Positions 16,595 to 24,244 of a DNA stretch of 64,000 bases are shown here, piece by piece. Location: assembly GCA_017474125.1 (NCBI GenBank), contig JAFVIF010000045.1:1-64000 (forward strand). Direction: 5' to 3'. The first letter of the stretch is position 1. Every line of letters begins with the position of its first letter. Both the position numbers and the translations under genes were made by a program. The stretch comes from Clostridia bacterium (GTDB taxonomy: Bacteria; Bacillota; Clostridia; Oscillospirales; Acutalibacteraceae). The notes under the pieces were generated by a model, which did not search any database, had not been told where the DNA came from, and saw only the letters and a list, made by a program, of their open reading frames with translations.

Positions 16595-16630
16595 AAAACC
16601 TCTGCAGTCCCAATGGACTGCAGAGGTTTT
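16595..16630. terminator. Bidirectional terminator between convergent genes
   Basis: A perfect stem AAAACCTCTGCAGTCC with loop CAAT, ending in Ts on both strands. Confidence 0.85.
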
Positions 16631-16635
16631 ATGTT

Positions 16636-17535
16636 TTATGAAGCTTGTGCTTTATTTGATTTATCGTATATGTTTTTTTCAAAATTAAAGCGGTAGTATA
16701 AGTAGTCGGCAATGCTTTGCGCGGTTTCCTCGGTGTAGCTGTCAAAGGTATGGCCTATAGTAATAACCTTAATGTTTTTTTCTGTGTATTCATCCTTCCA
16801 ATTTTCGGGAATGGTTGACATATAGTCGGTGCCTAAGTTGTAAACCACCTTTTTAGAAACGTTTTCAAAGTTGCAGTACCGTATTTCCAATTCGTCGAAC
16901 CTTGCGCATGCGGCTGTAAGGCGCTCGTCGTTTATGCAGATTTTTTCTTCTATCAAATCTAAAAAATCAAAAAAGTTGTTAGGGTAGCGCTCATAAACCT
17001 TAAAGCTTTTGCTTTGCTGGTCGTAGGCCTTATAGCTTTCTTTATCAAGGTAAGCAAGGTCCTTTACGGGAATCACGAAAAGCACCTGATAAAAATCAGC
17101 CTTAGAAACCACCTTGCCGTTTACCTCTTGCTTTTGAATTCCGCTTAGCGTCATCATAACCTTAATATGAGAGGAAACGCTTACCGAAGCTCCCGATATT
17201 CTGCCGCCCTCGTTTTTAATCAAAAAGGGCAGAACGAATTCCTTATCGTTGTTTTTATAGCCGTCGGAGGTGGTGTTAACGGTAAAATAAGCCTCACGGT
17301 CGTTAGTAAGTATTTCAAGCTCCTTTGCGGCAATATTACGGCTTGTTTTGTCGGTAGAAAGGCTTACTATAGAAATAATAATACTCATAACCGAAAGGAA
17401 AAAGGCGGTAATACATTCGGGCGTCAAAAAACGCTTAAGCCAGTCGCTTTTGGAGAAAGACTTGTTTTTTTCTTCGTTTTCGGTTTCCTGTTCTTCAATT
17501 TTCAATTCTTCAAAACTTGAGTTATTTTCACTCAT
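16636..17535 (-). CDS. Membrane-anchored protein of unknown function
   Basis: A 299-residue protein I do not recognise. The first 35 residues are very acidic and hydrophilic, followed by one hydrophobic segment at about 40-62 (ECITAFFLSVMSIIISIVSLS), then a polar region of about 230 residues with mixed strands and helices. The topology fits a single-pass protein with most of its mass on one side of the membrane. The C-terminal segment (VITIGHTFDSYTEETAQ) is not a motif I can assign. It is convergent with the helicase/MoxR/VWA unit and shares its terminator, so a functional link is not implied. Confidence 0.6.
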   Translation of the reverse strand: MSENNSSFEELKIEEQETENEEKNKSFSKSDWLKRFLTPECITAFFLSVMSIIISIVSLSTDKTSRNIAAKELEILTNDREAYFTVNTTSDGYKNNDKEFVLPFLIKNEGGRISGASVSVSSHIKVMMTLSGIQKQEVNGKVVSKADFYQVLFVIPVKDLAYLDKESYKAYDQQSKSFKVYERYPNNFFDFLDLIEEKICINDERLTAACARFDELEIRYCNFENVSKKVVYNLGTDYMSTIPENWKDEYTEKNIKVITIGHTFDSYTEETAQSIADYLYYRFNFEKNIYDKSNKAQAS

Positions 17536-17683
17536 TTTTTCACCCCATCTTCTTATTTCTTATTAAAAAATTATATTATAATTACAATACGGTGTCAAGG
17601 TGAGGAATGTTAATATATTACTTTTAATTTCCTTTAAATTATGCTACAATAACATAAAGCGCTTTATATTAGGACGGTAAAAT

Positions 17684-18022
17684 ATGGAAAAATACGTAGT
17701 TATCGGTATCGGCGGTAGCGGAAGTGACGTTGTAAGCCTTGTTGCCGAAAAGCTTATTGAAGAAAAACAAGTTGTTAACGAGGATGACGTTTATAATGTT
17801 TTTGATGAAAAAATAAGCCGCAGTTATTTTTTGTGCTTTAGGGTGAATAAAGGATTGAGTGCGGTAAGCCTTCCTAAAATGAGCGGAGAAAACGATACGT
17901 ACCGTAAATATTATCTTGAAAAGGTTGATAAAATAAATAATATGCCTAAGGAAAGAAGAGAAAGAACACCCGATTTTCCGCATATCGACAAAAACTGGCA
18001 CAACCTTTTGCCGCCTATGTAA
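17684..18022 (+). CDS. Small protein of unknown function with a Gly-rich N-terminal loop
   Basis: A 112-residue protein. It starts with a beta strand and a glycine-rich turn, Val-Ile-Gly-Ile-Gly-Gly-Ser-Gly-Ser-Asp, which resembles the nucleotide-binding start of Rossmann-like or tubulin-like folds, but the chain is too short for a full domain of either. The rest is charged, ends in His-Asn-Leu-Leu-Pro-Pro-Met, and has no membrane segment. It is a lone gene before the T-box promoter and is not clearly terminated. It could be a truncated relative of a larger protein or a small regulator. Confidence 0.5.
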   Translation: MEKYVVIGIGGSGSDVVSLVAEKLIEEKQVVNEDDVYNVFDEKISRSYFLCFRVNKGLSAVSLPKMSGENDTYRKYYLEKVDKINNMPKERRERTPDFPHIDKNWHNLLPPM

Positions 18023-18085
18023 AAATAATACTAAATTACCGCCCGATTGCAGGTATATTTGTAATACTTTACAGGAAAAATATTA

Positions 18086-18114
18086 TTGACAAAAAAACGG
18101 GGCGTTGATATAAT
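18086..18114 (+). promoter_or_regulatory. Strong SigA promoter of the Asn-tRNA operon
   Basis: Perfect TTGACA (18086-18091) and TATAAT (18109-18114) with a 17-base spacer. Transcription would begin near 18121, at the base of T-box Stem I. Confidence 0.85.
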
Positions 18115-18345
18115 ACTTAGTGAAGACTCAGCTTTTTTGGAAAGTCTGTCAGGGAGAACACGTCAGGGACTGAAAGCGTGTTTCGGATGAGTAGTAAGCT
18201 TGGGAACACTTCGCGCGGTCTAAACTTAATATTAAAAAGAGGATGCATTTTTTAAAAATGCGTCAATGCGGGTGGCACCGCGGGTTTACTTTCAGTATAC
18301 TCGTCCCGGGAATATGAAAATATTCCCGGGACTTTTATTTTTTCA
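18115..18345 (+). promoter_or_regulatory. T-box riboswitch with an Asn (AAC) specifier
   Basis: The T-box core TGCGGGTGGCACCGCGG is at 18267-18283. A terminator hairpin follows at 18302-18343 (CGTCCCGGGAATAT with loop GAAA and T-tail). Stem I can be folded by pairing GTGAAG (about 18119-18124) with CTTCGC (18209-18214) and AGCTT with AAGCT above it. This leaves a 3' loop TGGGAACA in which the triplet before the final A is AAC (18205-18207), the position taken by the specifier in known T-boxes. GAA (18204-18206) overlaps it by two bases. The leader senses uncharged tRNA and controls read-through into aspS. Specifier assignment is by hand folding. Confidence 0.85.
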
Positions 18346-18367
18346 TAAGCTTTAGGAGGTTTTATCA

Positions 18368-20443
18368 ATGTATAGAACGCTATTCTGTAACGATATACGG
18401 GATGAGCATATAGGTACTACCGTATCCCTTGCAGGTTGGGTAGACGCCTTGCGTGACCACGGTGGAGTTATATTTATCGACCTTCGCGACTATACGGGTG
18501 TGACTCAGGTTGTCGTTCATAACGAAGCCTTATTAAACGGCGTTAACCGTGAAACCGTTATTACCGTAACGGGTAAGGTTGAAAAGCGTGACGAGGAAAC
18601 CGTAAACAGCAAAATTGCTACGGGTAAGGTTGAGCTTGTTGCCGACTCCCTTACTATTTTGGGCAAAAGCCATAATATGCTCCCCTTTGACGTAAGGGCT
18701 TCAAGAAGCAGTAAGGATGAATTGCGCCTTAAGTATCGCTACCTTGACCTTCGTAACCCTAAAAACCACGAAAACCTTGTTATAAGGTCTAAAATAATTC
18801 GTCATCTGCGTAATAAAATGGAGGAAAAGAACTTCCTCGATATGCAGACTCCCATTCTTACGGCCTCCTCACCTGAGGGTGCCCGTGACTTCCTTGTGCC
18901 GAGCCGTAAGCACCCCGGCAAGTTCTACGCTTTGCCTCAGGCACCTCAGCAGTTTAAGCAGTTGCTTATGGTATCGGGCTTCGACCGTTACTTCCAGATT
19001 GCTCCCTGCTTCCGTGACGAGGATGCCAGAGCCGACCGTTCCCCCGGCGAATTTTATCAGTTAGACTTTGAAATGGCGTTTGCTACACAGGAGGAGGTAT
19101 TGGACGTTTGCGAGGACGTTGTTCACGATACCTTCGTTACCTTCTCAAATAAAAGGGTAAGTGAAAAGCCCTTCCGCCGCATCACCTATGCCGATGCTAT
19201 GATGAAATACGGCTCCGATAAGCCCGATCTTCGCAATCCGCTTATTATTTGTGATTTAACCGACTTCTTTGCCGACGTTAATTTCCCTGCCTTCAGGGGC
19301 AGACCTGTTCGCGGTATAGTTGCCGACTGCAGAGGTAAATCAAATAAATTTTTCGAGGACTCCTTAAAGTTTGCAACAGGCCCCGAGGTCGGCCTTGGCG
19401 GTCTTGGCTATATCACTCTTAAGGAAGGCGCCTTTATAGGCCCTATCGCTAAGTTTTTAAGCGATGAAAAGAAAAATGAAATTATTACTCTTACAGGCGT
19501 AAAGGAAGGGGAAACTCTCTTCTTTATTTGCGATGATAAGAAAAATGATACCGAAAAAAAGGCGGGCCTTATCCGTACATGGCTTGCACGTCCCGAACAG
19601 CTTGACCTTATTAAGGATGATGCTTTTGAGTTCTGCTTTATCGTAGACTTCCCAATGTACGAAATTGATGAGGAAACGGGCGATACCATATTCACTCACA
19701 ACCCCTTCTCGATGCCTCAGGGCGGTATGGAGGCTCTTATGGGCGACGACCCCACTAAGGTGCTTGCTTATCAGTACGACCTTGTTTGTAACGGTATTGA
19801 GCTTGCTTCGGGTGCCGTTAGAAACCACGATATTGACATTATGAAAAAGGCCTTCAGTATTGCGGGCTATTCCGAGGCCGAGCTTAAAACACGTTTTAAT
19901 GCGCTTTATACAGCATTCCAGTACGGTGCTCCGCCCCACGCAGGTATGGCACCGGGTGTTGACCGTATGGTAATGCTTCTTACCGATGAGGAAAAGATTC
20001 TCGACGTTATTGCATTCCCCCTTAACGGTAATGCACAGGACCTTTTACTGGGTGCTCCCAGCGAGGTTACCAATCAGCAGCTTGAGGACGTTCATCTCCT
20101 TGGCAACAACAGTGCTCTTGCTACCCGTGTCACCGCTTCGGGTGGTGCCAAAAGGCAGTCGGATAAGCGCTCAACCTTTTCTAATGCTCAGCAGCTTAAC
20201 CAAATTGCTTTAAGCGAAGAGGAGGAGGCTGTAATGGAGGGTATATTCAGCAGTATGAAGGAAAGCGAAGCAGAGCTTTTGGCTGTTGATACCGAAAATA
20301 CCGAAGAAATGATTTACGTTATGCCTATGACCAACGTGCTTCGTGAAGATCAGCGTAAGCAAGAATTCACAAGGGAAAGTCTGCTTCAGGGCGCTCCCCA
20401 ACGAAGCGACGACGGTTGGCAGGTTCCGCGACTTGTAAAGTGA
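18368..20443 (+). CDS. aspS: Aspartyl-tRNA synthetase (non-discriminating type) fused to a C-terminal GatC domain
   Basis: A 691-residue protein, about 100 longer than usual bacterial AspRS. Residues 1-580 are a normal bacterial AspRS: N-terminal OB fold, class II motif 2 (FRDEDARADR), a GAD insertion, and motif 3 (GVDRMVMLL). His31 in Arg-Asp-His-Gly-Gly-Val is the residue found in enzymes that charge both tRNA-Asp and tRNA-Asn, while discriminating ones have Leu. The usual end GAPSEVTNQQLEDVHLL is at about 577. A linker follows, then a domain at about 606-691 that matches GatC: leading IALSEEEE, TEEMIYVMPMTNVLRED, LLQGAP, and the final Trp-Gln-Val-Pro-Arg-Leu-Val. It is first in an operon with gatA and gatB, and no separate gatC is present in the window. 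Confidence 0.9.
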   Translation: MYRTLFCNDIRDEHIGTTVSLAGWVDALRDHGGVIFIDLRDYTGVTQVVVHNEALLNGVNRETVITVTGKVEKRDEETVNSKIATGKVELVADSLTILGKSHNMLPFDVRASRSSKDELRLKYRYLDLRNPKNHENLVIRSKIIRHLRNKMEEKNFLDMQTPILTASSPEGARDFLVPSRKHPGKFYALPQAPQQFKQLLMVSGFDRYFQIAPCFRDEDARADRSPGEFYQLDFEMAFATQEEVLDVCEDVVHDTFVTFSNKRVSEKPFRRITYADAMMKYGSDKPDLRNPLIICDLTDFFADVNFPAFRGRPVRGIVADCRGKSNKFFEDSLKFATGPEVGLGGLGYITLKEGAFIGPIAKFLSDEKKNEIITLTGVKEGETLFFICDDKKNDTEKKAGLIRTWLARPEQLDLIKDDAFEFCFIVDFPMYEIDEETGDTIFTHNPFSMPQGGMEALMGDDPTKVLAYQYDLVCNGIELASGAVRNHDIDIMKKAFSIAGYSEAELKTRFNALYTAFQYGAPPHAGMAPGVDRMVMLLTDEEKILDVIAFPLNGNAQDLLLGAPSEVTNQQLEDVHLLGNNSALATRVTASGGAKRQSDKRSTFSNAQQLNQIALSEEEEAVMEGIFSSMKESEAELLAVDTENTEEMIYVMPMTNVLREDQRKQEFTRESLLQGAPQRSDDGWQVPRLVK

Positions 20444-20454
20444 GGTGGGTTTAA

Positions 20455-21639
20455 ATGAAATATTATGCTGAAAAAATATCCGATAAGGGTACTATAGCGG
20501 TTGATGATACCATTCTCGTAAAGGGTGTTACCTCTGCTGCAGGCTCTCGTATATTAGAGGGCTTTAAGCCTCTGTTTAGTGCCGAGGCGGTAACTCGTCT
20601 GCAGGCTAAGGGCTATGAGATTTCGGGCAAAACCCACGTTGGTGAGTTTGGCCTTGACCTTGTGGGAGAGTTTTCCTACTATGGCGAAAAAGAAGACCTT
20701 CTTAAAGGCGCCGCCGCTTGCCTTGTTAAGGAAAAAAGCGTAAAGGCCGCCCTTGGCGTTGATATGAACGGCTCTACACGTCGTGCCGCCGCAATTTCGG
20801 GTGTTGACTTTTTAAAACCGACATACGGTACCGTTTCCCGTTACGGTGTAATTTCCTGCGCCGCTTCGGGTGAGCAGGTAGGTGTTTATGCCCAAAATGC
20901 AAAGGGTGTAAAGGAGATTATGGAGGTTATTGCAGGCAATGACCAAAAGGACGGCACCAGCCTTAAAAATGACGGCTACGACTATACCATTGCCGAAAAC
21001 GTAAAGGGTAAAAAGGTTTGTATAATTAAGGAGCTTATGGAAAAGGCTGACGAGCAAACCGTTGCAAGGGTTAAGGCTTTTGCCGAAAAGCTTACCCGAA
21101 ACGGCGTTATAGTTGAGGAAATTTCGGCTGACTTTTTCGGTCTTGCAAATACCGCTTGGCAGATTCTTATGACCGCTGAAACCTGCAACAACGTTTCCCG
21201 TTACGACGGTGTTAAATACGGTCACCGTGCCGAGGAATACCGTAACATTGACGAGCTTTACGTTAATTCAAGAACCGAAGGCTTTAACTTCCTTACTAAG
21301 GCAGTTATACTTTACGGCTCCGATACCTTGTCTAAAAACCGTTACGACCAATGCTACGGCAAGTCCTTAAAGGTGCGCCGTATTATCAGCGAAAAATTTG
21401 CGCTTATTACCGATAAGTACGACGCTGTGCTTACTCCCGTATGCAGTAAATGTGAATATAAGGCTTACGATATTAAGGAAGCCTTCAATAAGGTGTTCGA
21501 TGAGAGCATATTTACAGCCGTTTCCAACCTTACGGGTACTCCTGCTCTTGTAAGCGGCGGAGCTCAGCTTATGGGTAAGGCGTTTAGTGAAAGCACACTT
21601 TTAAGCCTTGCCGACTGTGTTGAAAGGATGGGTGAATAA
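20455..21639 (+). CDS. gatA: GatA-like subunit, N-terminally short and missing two catalytic-triad residues
   Basis: A 394-residue amidase-family protein, about 90 shorter than usual GatA. It begins at the core of the fold; an in-frame TAA directly precedes the ATG, so the N-terminal helices are truly absent. In the amidase triad, Ser107 (NGSTRR, usual GGSIRQ) is kept, but the catalytic Lys is Asp17 (IAVDDTI, usual IAIKDNI) and the cis-Ser is Leu83. The family's Ser-Gly-Gly-Ser loop is replaced by KEDLLKG. Elsewhere the fold is well conserved (FLKPTYGTVSRYG). If the alignment is right, it cannot hydrolyse glutamine in the usual way and may be a structural subunit. It lies 11 bases after aspS and ends one base before gatB. 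Confidence 0.8.
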   Translation: MKYYAEKISDKGTIAVDDTILVKGVTSAAGSRILEGFKPLFSAEAVTRLQAKGYEISGKTHVGEFGLDLVGEFSYYGEKEDLLKGAAACLVKEKSVKAALGVDMNGSTRRAAAISGVDFLKPTYGTVSRYGVISCAASGEQVGVYAQNAKGVKEIMEVIAGNDQKDGTSLKNDGYDYTIAENVKGKKVCIIKELMEKADEQTVARVKAFAEKLTRNGVIVEEISADFFGLANTAWQILMTAETCNNVSRYDGVKYGHRAEEYRNIDELYVNSRTEGFNFLTKAVILYGSDTLSKNRYDQCYGKSLKVRRIISEKFALITDKYDAVLTPVCSKCEYKAYDIKEAFNKVFDESIFTAVSNLTGTPALVSGGAQLMGKAFSESTLLSLADCVERMGE

Positions 21640-21640
21640 T

Positions 21641-23065
21641 ATGAACTATGAAATCGTTATAGGTCTTGAAACCCACGTTGAGCTTGACACAAAATCTAAA
21701 ATTTTCTGTTCCTGCGGTGGACATTCTTCACCTAAGGAGGCTAACGATTGTGTTTGTCCTGCCTGCAGTGGTATGCCGGGTATGCTTCCCATTATGAATA
21801 AGCGAGTTGTAGAGCTCGCCGTAACGGCAGGCCTTATGCTCAACTGTGAAATAAGCCGCTATACCACCTTCGATAAAAAGAATTATTATTATCCCGATTT
21901 GCCTTGTGCTTATCAGATAACCCAGCTTAACCATCCTATTTGCCGTAACGGTCTTGTTACGGTAAAAACAAGCTCAGGCAGCCGTGATATCCGCATTAAG
22001 CAGATTCATATGGAGGAGGATGCAGGTAAATTGGTTCACGACGGAAAATTTTCCTTTGTTGACTTTAACCGTACCAGCGTGCCCCTTATTGAAATTGTTA
22101 CTCAGCCTGATTTTCGCAGTGCTGAGGAAGTGCTCGCTTATCTTAACAAGCTTAAATCAATGTTCCGCTCAGGCGGTATTTCAGAATGTGAAGAGGGCGC
22201 AATGCGTTGCGACGTTAATATTTCCGTTCGCCCCGAAGGCAGCAGTGAATTTGGCGTTCGTACCGAAATTAAGAATATGAGCTCCTTTGAAGCCATTGAG
22301 CGCGCTATACGTTATGAAGCACAGCGCCATATTGATGCTCTTGAGTTTGAAACCGAGGAGCTTGTTCAGGAAACAAGACGCTTTGACGACGTAAGCGGTA
22401 AAACCATGGCTATGCGTAACAAGGAAACCGAAGCCGATTACCGCTATTTCCCCGATGCAAACCTTATGCCTATTATTATCGACGACGAGTGGCTCGAGCA
22501 AATAAAGGCCGCTAAGCCTGTTGAAATTGATGAAAAGGCAGAGGCTTACCGTGAGGCAGGTATTTCCGAAAAGGAAATTGAAATGCTTATTCATAACCAT
22601 AAGCTTTGCAAGCTTCTTGACGACGTTACCTCTATGGGCTGTGAGGCTAAGGACGTTGCGGTGTGGATTCTTACCGACTGCGCAGGCGTTCTTCGTAAGG
22701 ACGGCAAAACCCTCGCCGAGCTTAACGTTACCGCCGAAAAGCTTGCCGCTATTATAAAAATGGTAAACGCCGGCACCATTAACCGTAATGCCGGTAAAAA
22801 GATTCTTATTGCCGTTGTGGAAAACGACGTTGACCCCGTAGCCTATTGCAAGGCGCAGGGACTTGATAAGAAGTTTGACCAGAGTGCGGTAGAAGCTGTT
22901 ATCGAAAGGGTAATTGCCGATAATTCCCGAGCTGTCGAGGACTATAAAAACGGCAAGGAAAAGGCTAAGCAGGCGCTTTTCGGTGCTTGTATGAAGGAGC
23001 TTAGAGGAGCAGGTGATCCTGCTGTTATTAAGGAGCTTCTTGAAGAAAAACTTAGAAACTGTTAG
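21641..23065 (+). CDS. gatB: GatB, aspartyl/glutamyl-tRNA amidotransferase subunit B
   Basis: A 474-residue protein of normal length that activates the tRNA-bound Asp or Glu side chain with ATP and amidates it. The active-site signatures are intact: Gly-Leu-Glu10-Thr-His12-Val-Glu, Glu125 in HMEED, and Glu151 in VPLIEIV. Paired cysteines (FCSC and CVCPAC) could bind zinc. The C-terminal YqeY-like helical tail that recognises tRNA is present (GTINRNAGKKIL, then AVEDYKNGKEKA). The ATG at 21641 is chosen over an earlier in-frame start because AAAGGATGG precedes it and homologues begin with the NYEIVIGLE strand. A terminator follows the stop codon. Confidence 0.92.
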   Translation: MNYEIVIGLETHVELDTKSKIFCSCGGHSSPKEANDCVCPACSGMPGMLPIMNKRVVELAVTAGLMLNCEISRYTTFDKKNYYYPDLPCAYQITQLNHPICRNGLVTVKTSSGSRDIRIKQIHMEEDAGKLVHDGKFSFVDFNRTSVPLIEIVTQPDFRSAEEVLAYLNKLKSMFRSGGISECEEGAMRCDVNISVRPEGSSEFGVRTEIKNMSSFEAIERAIRYEAQRHIDALEFETEELVQETRRFDDVSGKTMAMRNKETEADYRYFPDANLMPIIIDDEWLEQIKAAKPVEIDEKAEAYREAGISEKEIEMLIHNHKLCKLLDDVTSMGCEAKDVAVWILTDCAGVLRKDGKTLAELNVTAEKLAAIIKMVNAGTINRNAGKKILIAVVENDVDPVAYCKAQGLDKKFDQSAVEAVIERVIADNSRAVEDYKNGKEKAKQALFGACMKELRGAGDPAVIKELLEEKLRNC

Positions 23066-23078
23066 TGAGAAAAGGAGA

Positions 23079-23112
23079 ACGGGAGTAATTATTAGGTTAC
23101 TCCCGTTTTTTC
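23079..23112 (+). terminator. Intra-operon terminator after gatB
   Basis: Stem ACGGGAGTAA/TTACTCCCGT with an 8-base loop and a T-run. The next gene starts 13 bases later, so any expression of that gene needs read-through or a promoter inside gatB. Confidence 0.8.
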
Positions 23113-23124
23113 TCGGAGGAAACA

Positions 23125-24150
23125 ATGAAAAATATTTTGCTTATTTTGGTCGGCGGCACCATTTGTACCGCCCTTAATAACGATGGTAATCTTTCGGTAA
23201 GCCAAAAAGCAGGCGCGCTTATAAAGGAAAATTTTATAAACGGTGATTCGCCCTTTGCCAAAAAGGTTAATATTGAAGTTAGCAAGAATTTATTTGTTTT
23301 AAGCGAAAATATGACGGTAGATACTTGGAATAAAATTATAGATACCTATCGTGAATATAATGAAAATAAAAATTACGACGGAATTATTTTTGCCCACGGC
23401 ACCGATACTCTCGGCTTTTCCGCCGCGCTTTTTGCACAGCTATTATGTAACACTACCATACCTGTATTTTTTGTTTCGGCAAATAAGCCTTTACACTCTG
23501 AAAAATCCAACGGAAACGCAAACTTTAAAGCGGCAGTTGAATGTATTTGTAAAGGGATTTCTCCAAACGTGTACGTGGTTTACAAAAACATAAGCGATTC
23601 TAAAACCTACCTTCACCTTGCTTCCCGTATAACACAGTGTGCTGATTACAGCGAAGATTTTTTTAGTAGCGGTATGATAGATATAAGTGATGAAAATTGC
23701 TTTGAAGCAATAGCAAGGCTTTATCCGCCGCACAAAAGAAAAGGCAATCTTAATATTAAGGCTTTACCCGCTTTAAAGGAATGTATACTAATGATAGAGC
23801 CGTACGTGGGGCTTAATTACGACGTCTTTGATTATTCACGCTTTTCCGCGGTGCTTCACGGCACTTACCATTCGGGTACGGCTTGCGCTATAGACCAAAA
23901 CAATAAAAATTCGCTTCTTTATATGATTAAGCGTTGCGGTGACACTACCCATATATATTTAACACCCGGCGAAAATAAAAAGGGCACTTACGAAACGGTT
24001 GCCGTTATCGGCGACAAGGTGAGCTTCCTTTTTGGGACCACCCGTGAGACTGCCTACGCTAAGCTTCTAATTGCTTATTCGGTTTTTGATAACCCGTTTG
24101 ATATTAAGGAATTTATTGAAACCGAGCATAATTTTGAAAGGATATACTGA
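23125..24150 (+). CDS. Asparaginase-like amidohydrolase
   Basis: A 341-residue protein of the L-asparaginase fold. It keeps nucleophile Thr12 in Val-Gly-Gly-Thr-Ile, Ser60 with Glu61 in the loop that usually holds Ser-Gln, and Thr93-Asp94 in His-Gly-Thr-Asp-Thr. The Lys that completes the second triad in typical enzymes is not obvious (the region reads HLASRITQC), so activity or specificity may differ. There is no signal peptide, which suits a cytoplasmic type I enzyme. It lies directly after gatB behind a terminator with no room for its own promoter. Archaeal GatD, which feeds ammonia to GatE, is built on the same fold. A link to the GatA defect upstream is an inference. Confidence 0.8.
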   Translation: MKNILLILVGGTICTALNNDGNLSVSQKAGALIKENFINGDSPFAKKVNIEVSKNLFVLSENMTVDTWNKIIDTYREYNENKNYDGIIFAHGTDTLGFSAALFAQLLCNTTIPVFFVSANKPLHSEKSNGNANFKAAVECICKGISPNVYVVYKNISDSKTYLHLASRITQCADYSEDFFSSGMIDISDENCFEAIARLYPPHKRKGNLNIKALPALKECILMIEPYVGLNYDVFDYSRFSAVLHGTYHSGTACAIDQNNKNSLLYMIKRCGDTTHIYLTPGENKKGTYETVAVIGDKVSFLFGTTRETAYAKLLIAYSVFDNPFDIKEFIETEHNFERIY

Positions 24151-24186
24151 AACCTTTTTAAAGACCGAAAAAAAGATTTATATTAC

Positions 24187-24216
24187 TTGACAGAGTTTGT
24201 TTTGCAATAGTATAAT
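24187..24216 (+). promoter_or_regulatory. Promoter of the DUF4838 operon
   Basis: TTGACA 24187-24192 and TATAAT 24211-24216 with an 18-base spacer, and a strong AAGGAG site at 24231-24236 before the first start codon. Confidence 0.75.
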
Positions 24217-24244
24217 CAAGTAAAATATACAAGGAGAAAATCGT

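Noticed and set aside
21984..23125. Long minus-strand open frames across gatB
   Set aside because: They mirror the codon pattern of a well-supported gene on the plus strand and have no motif or ribosome site.
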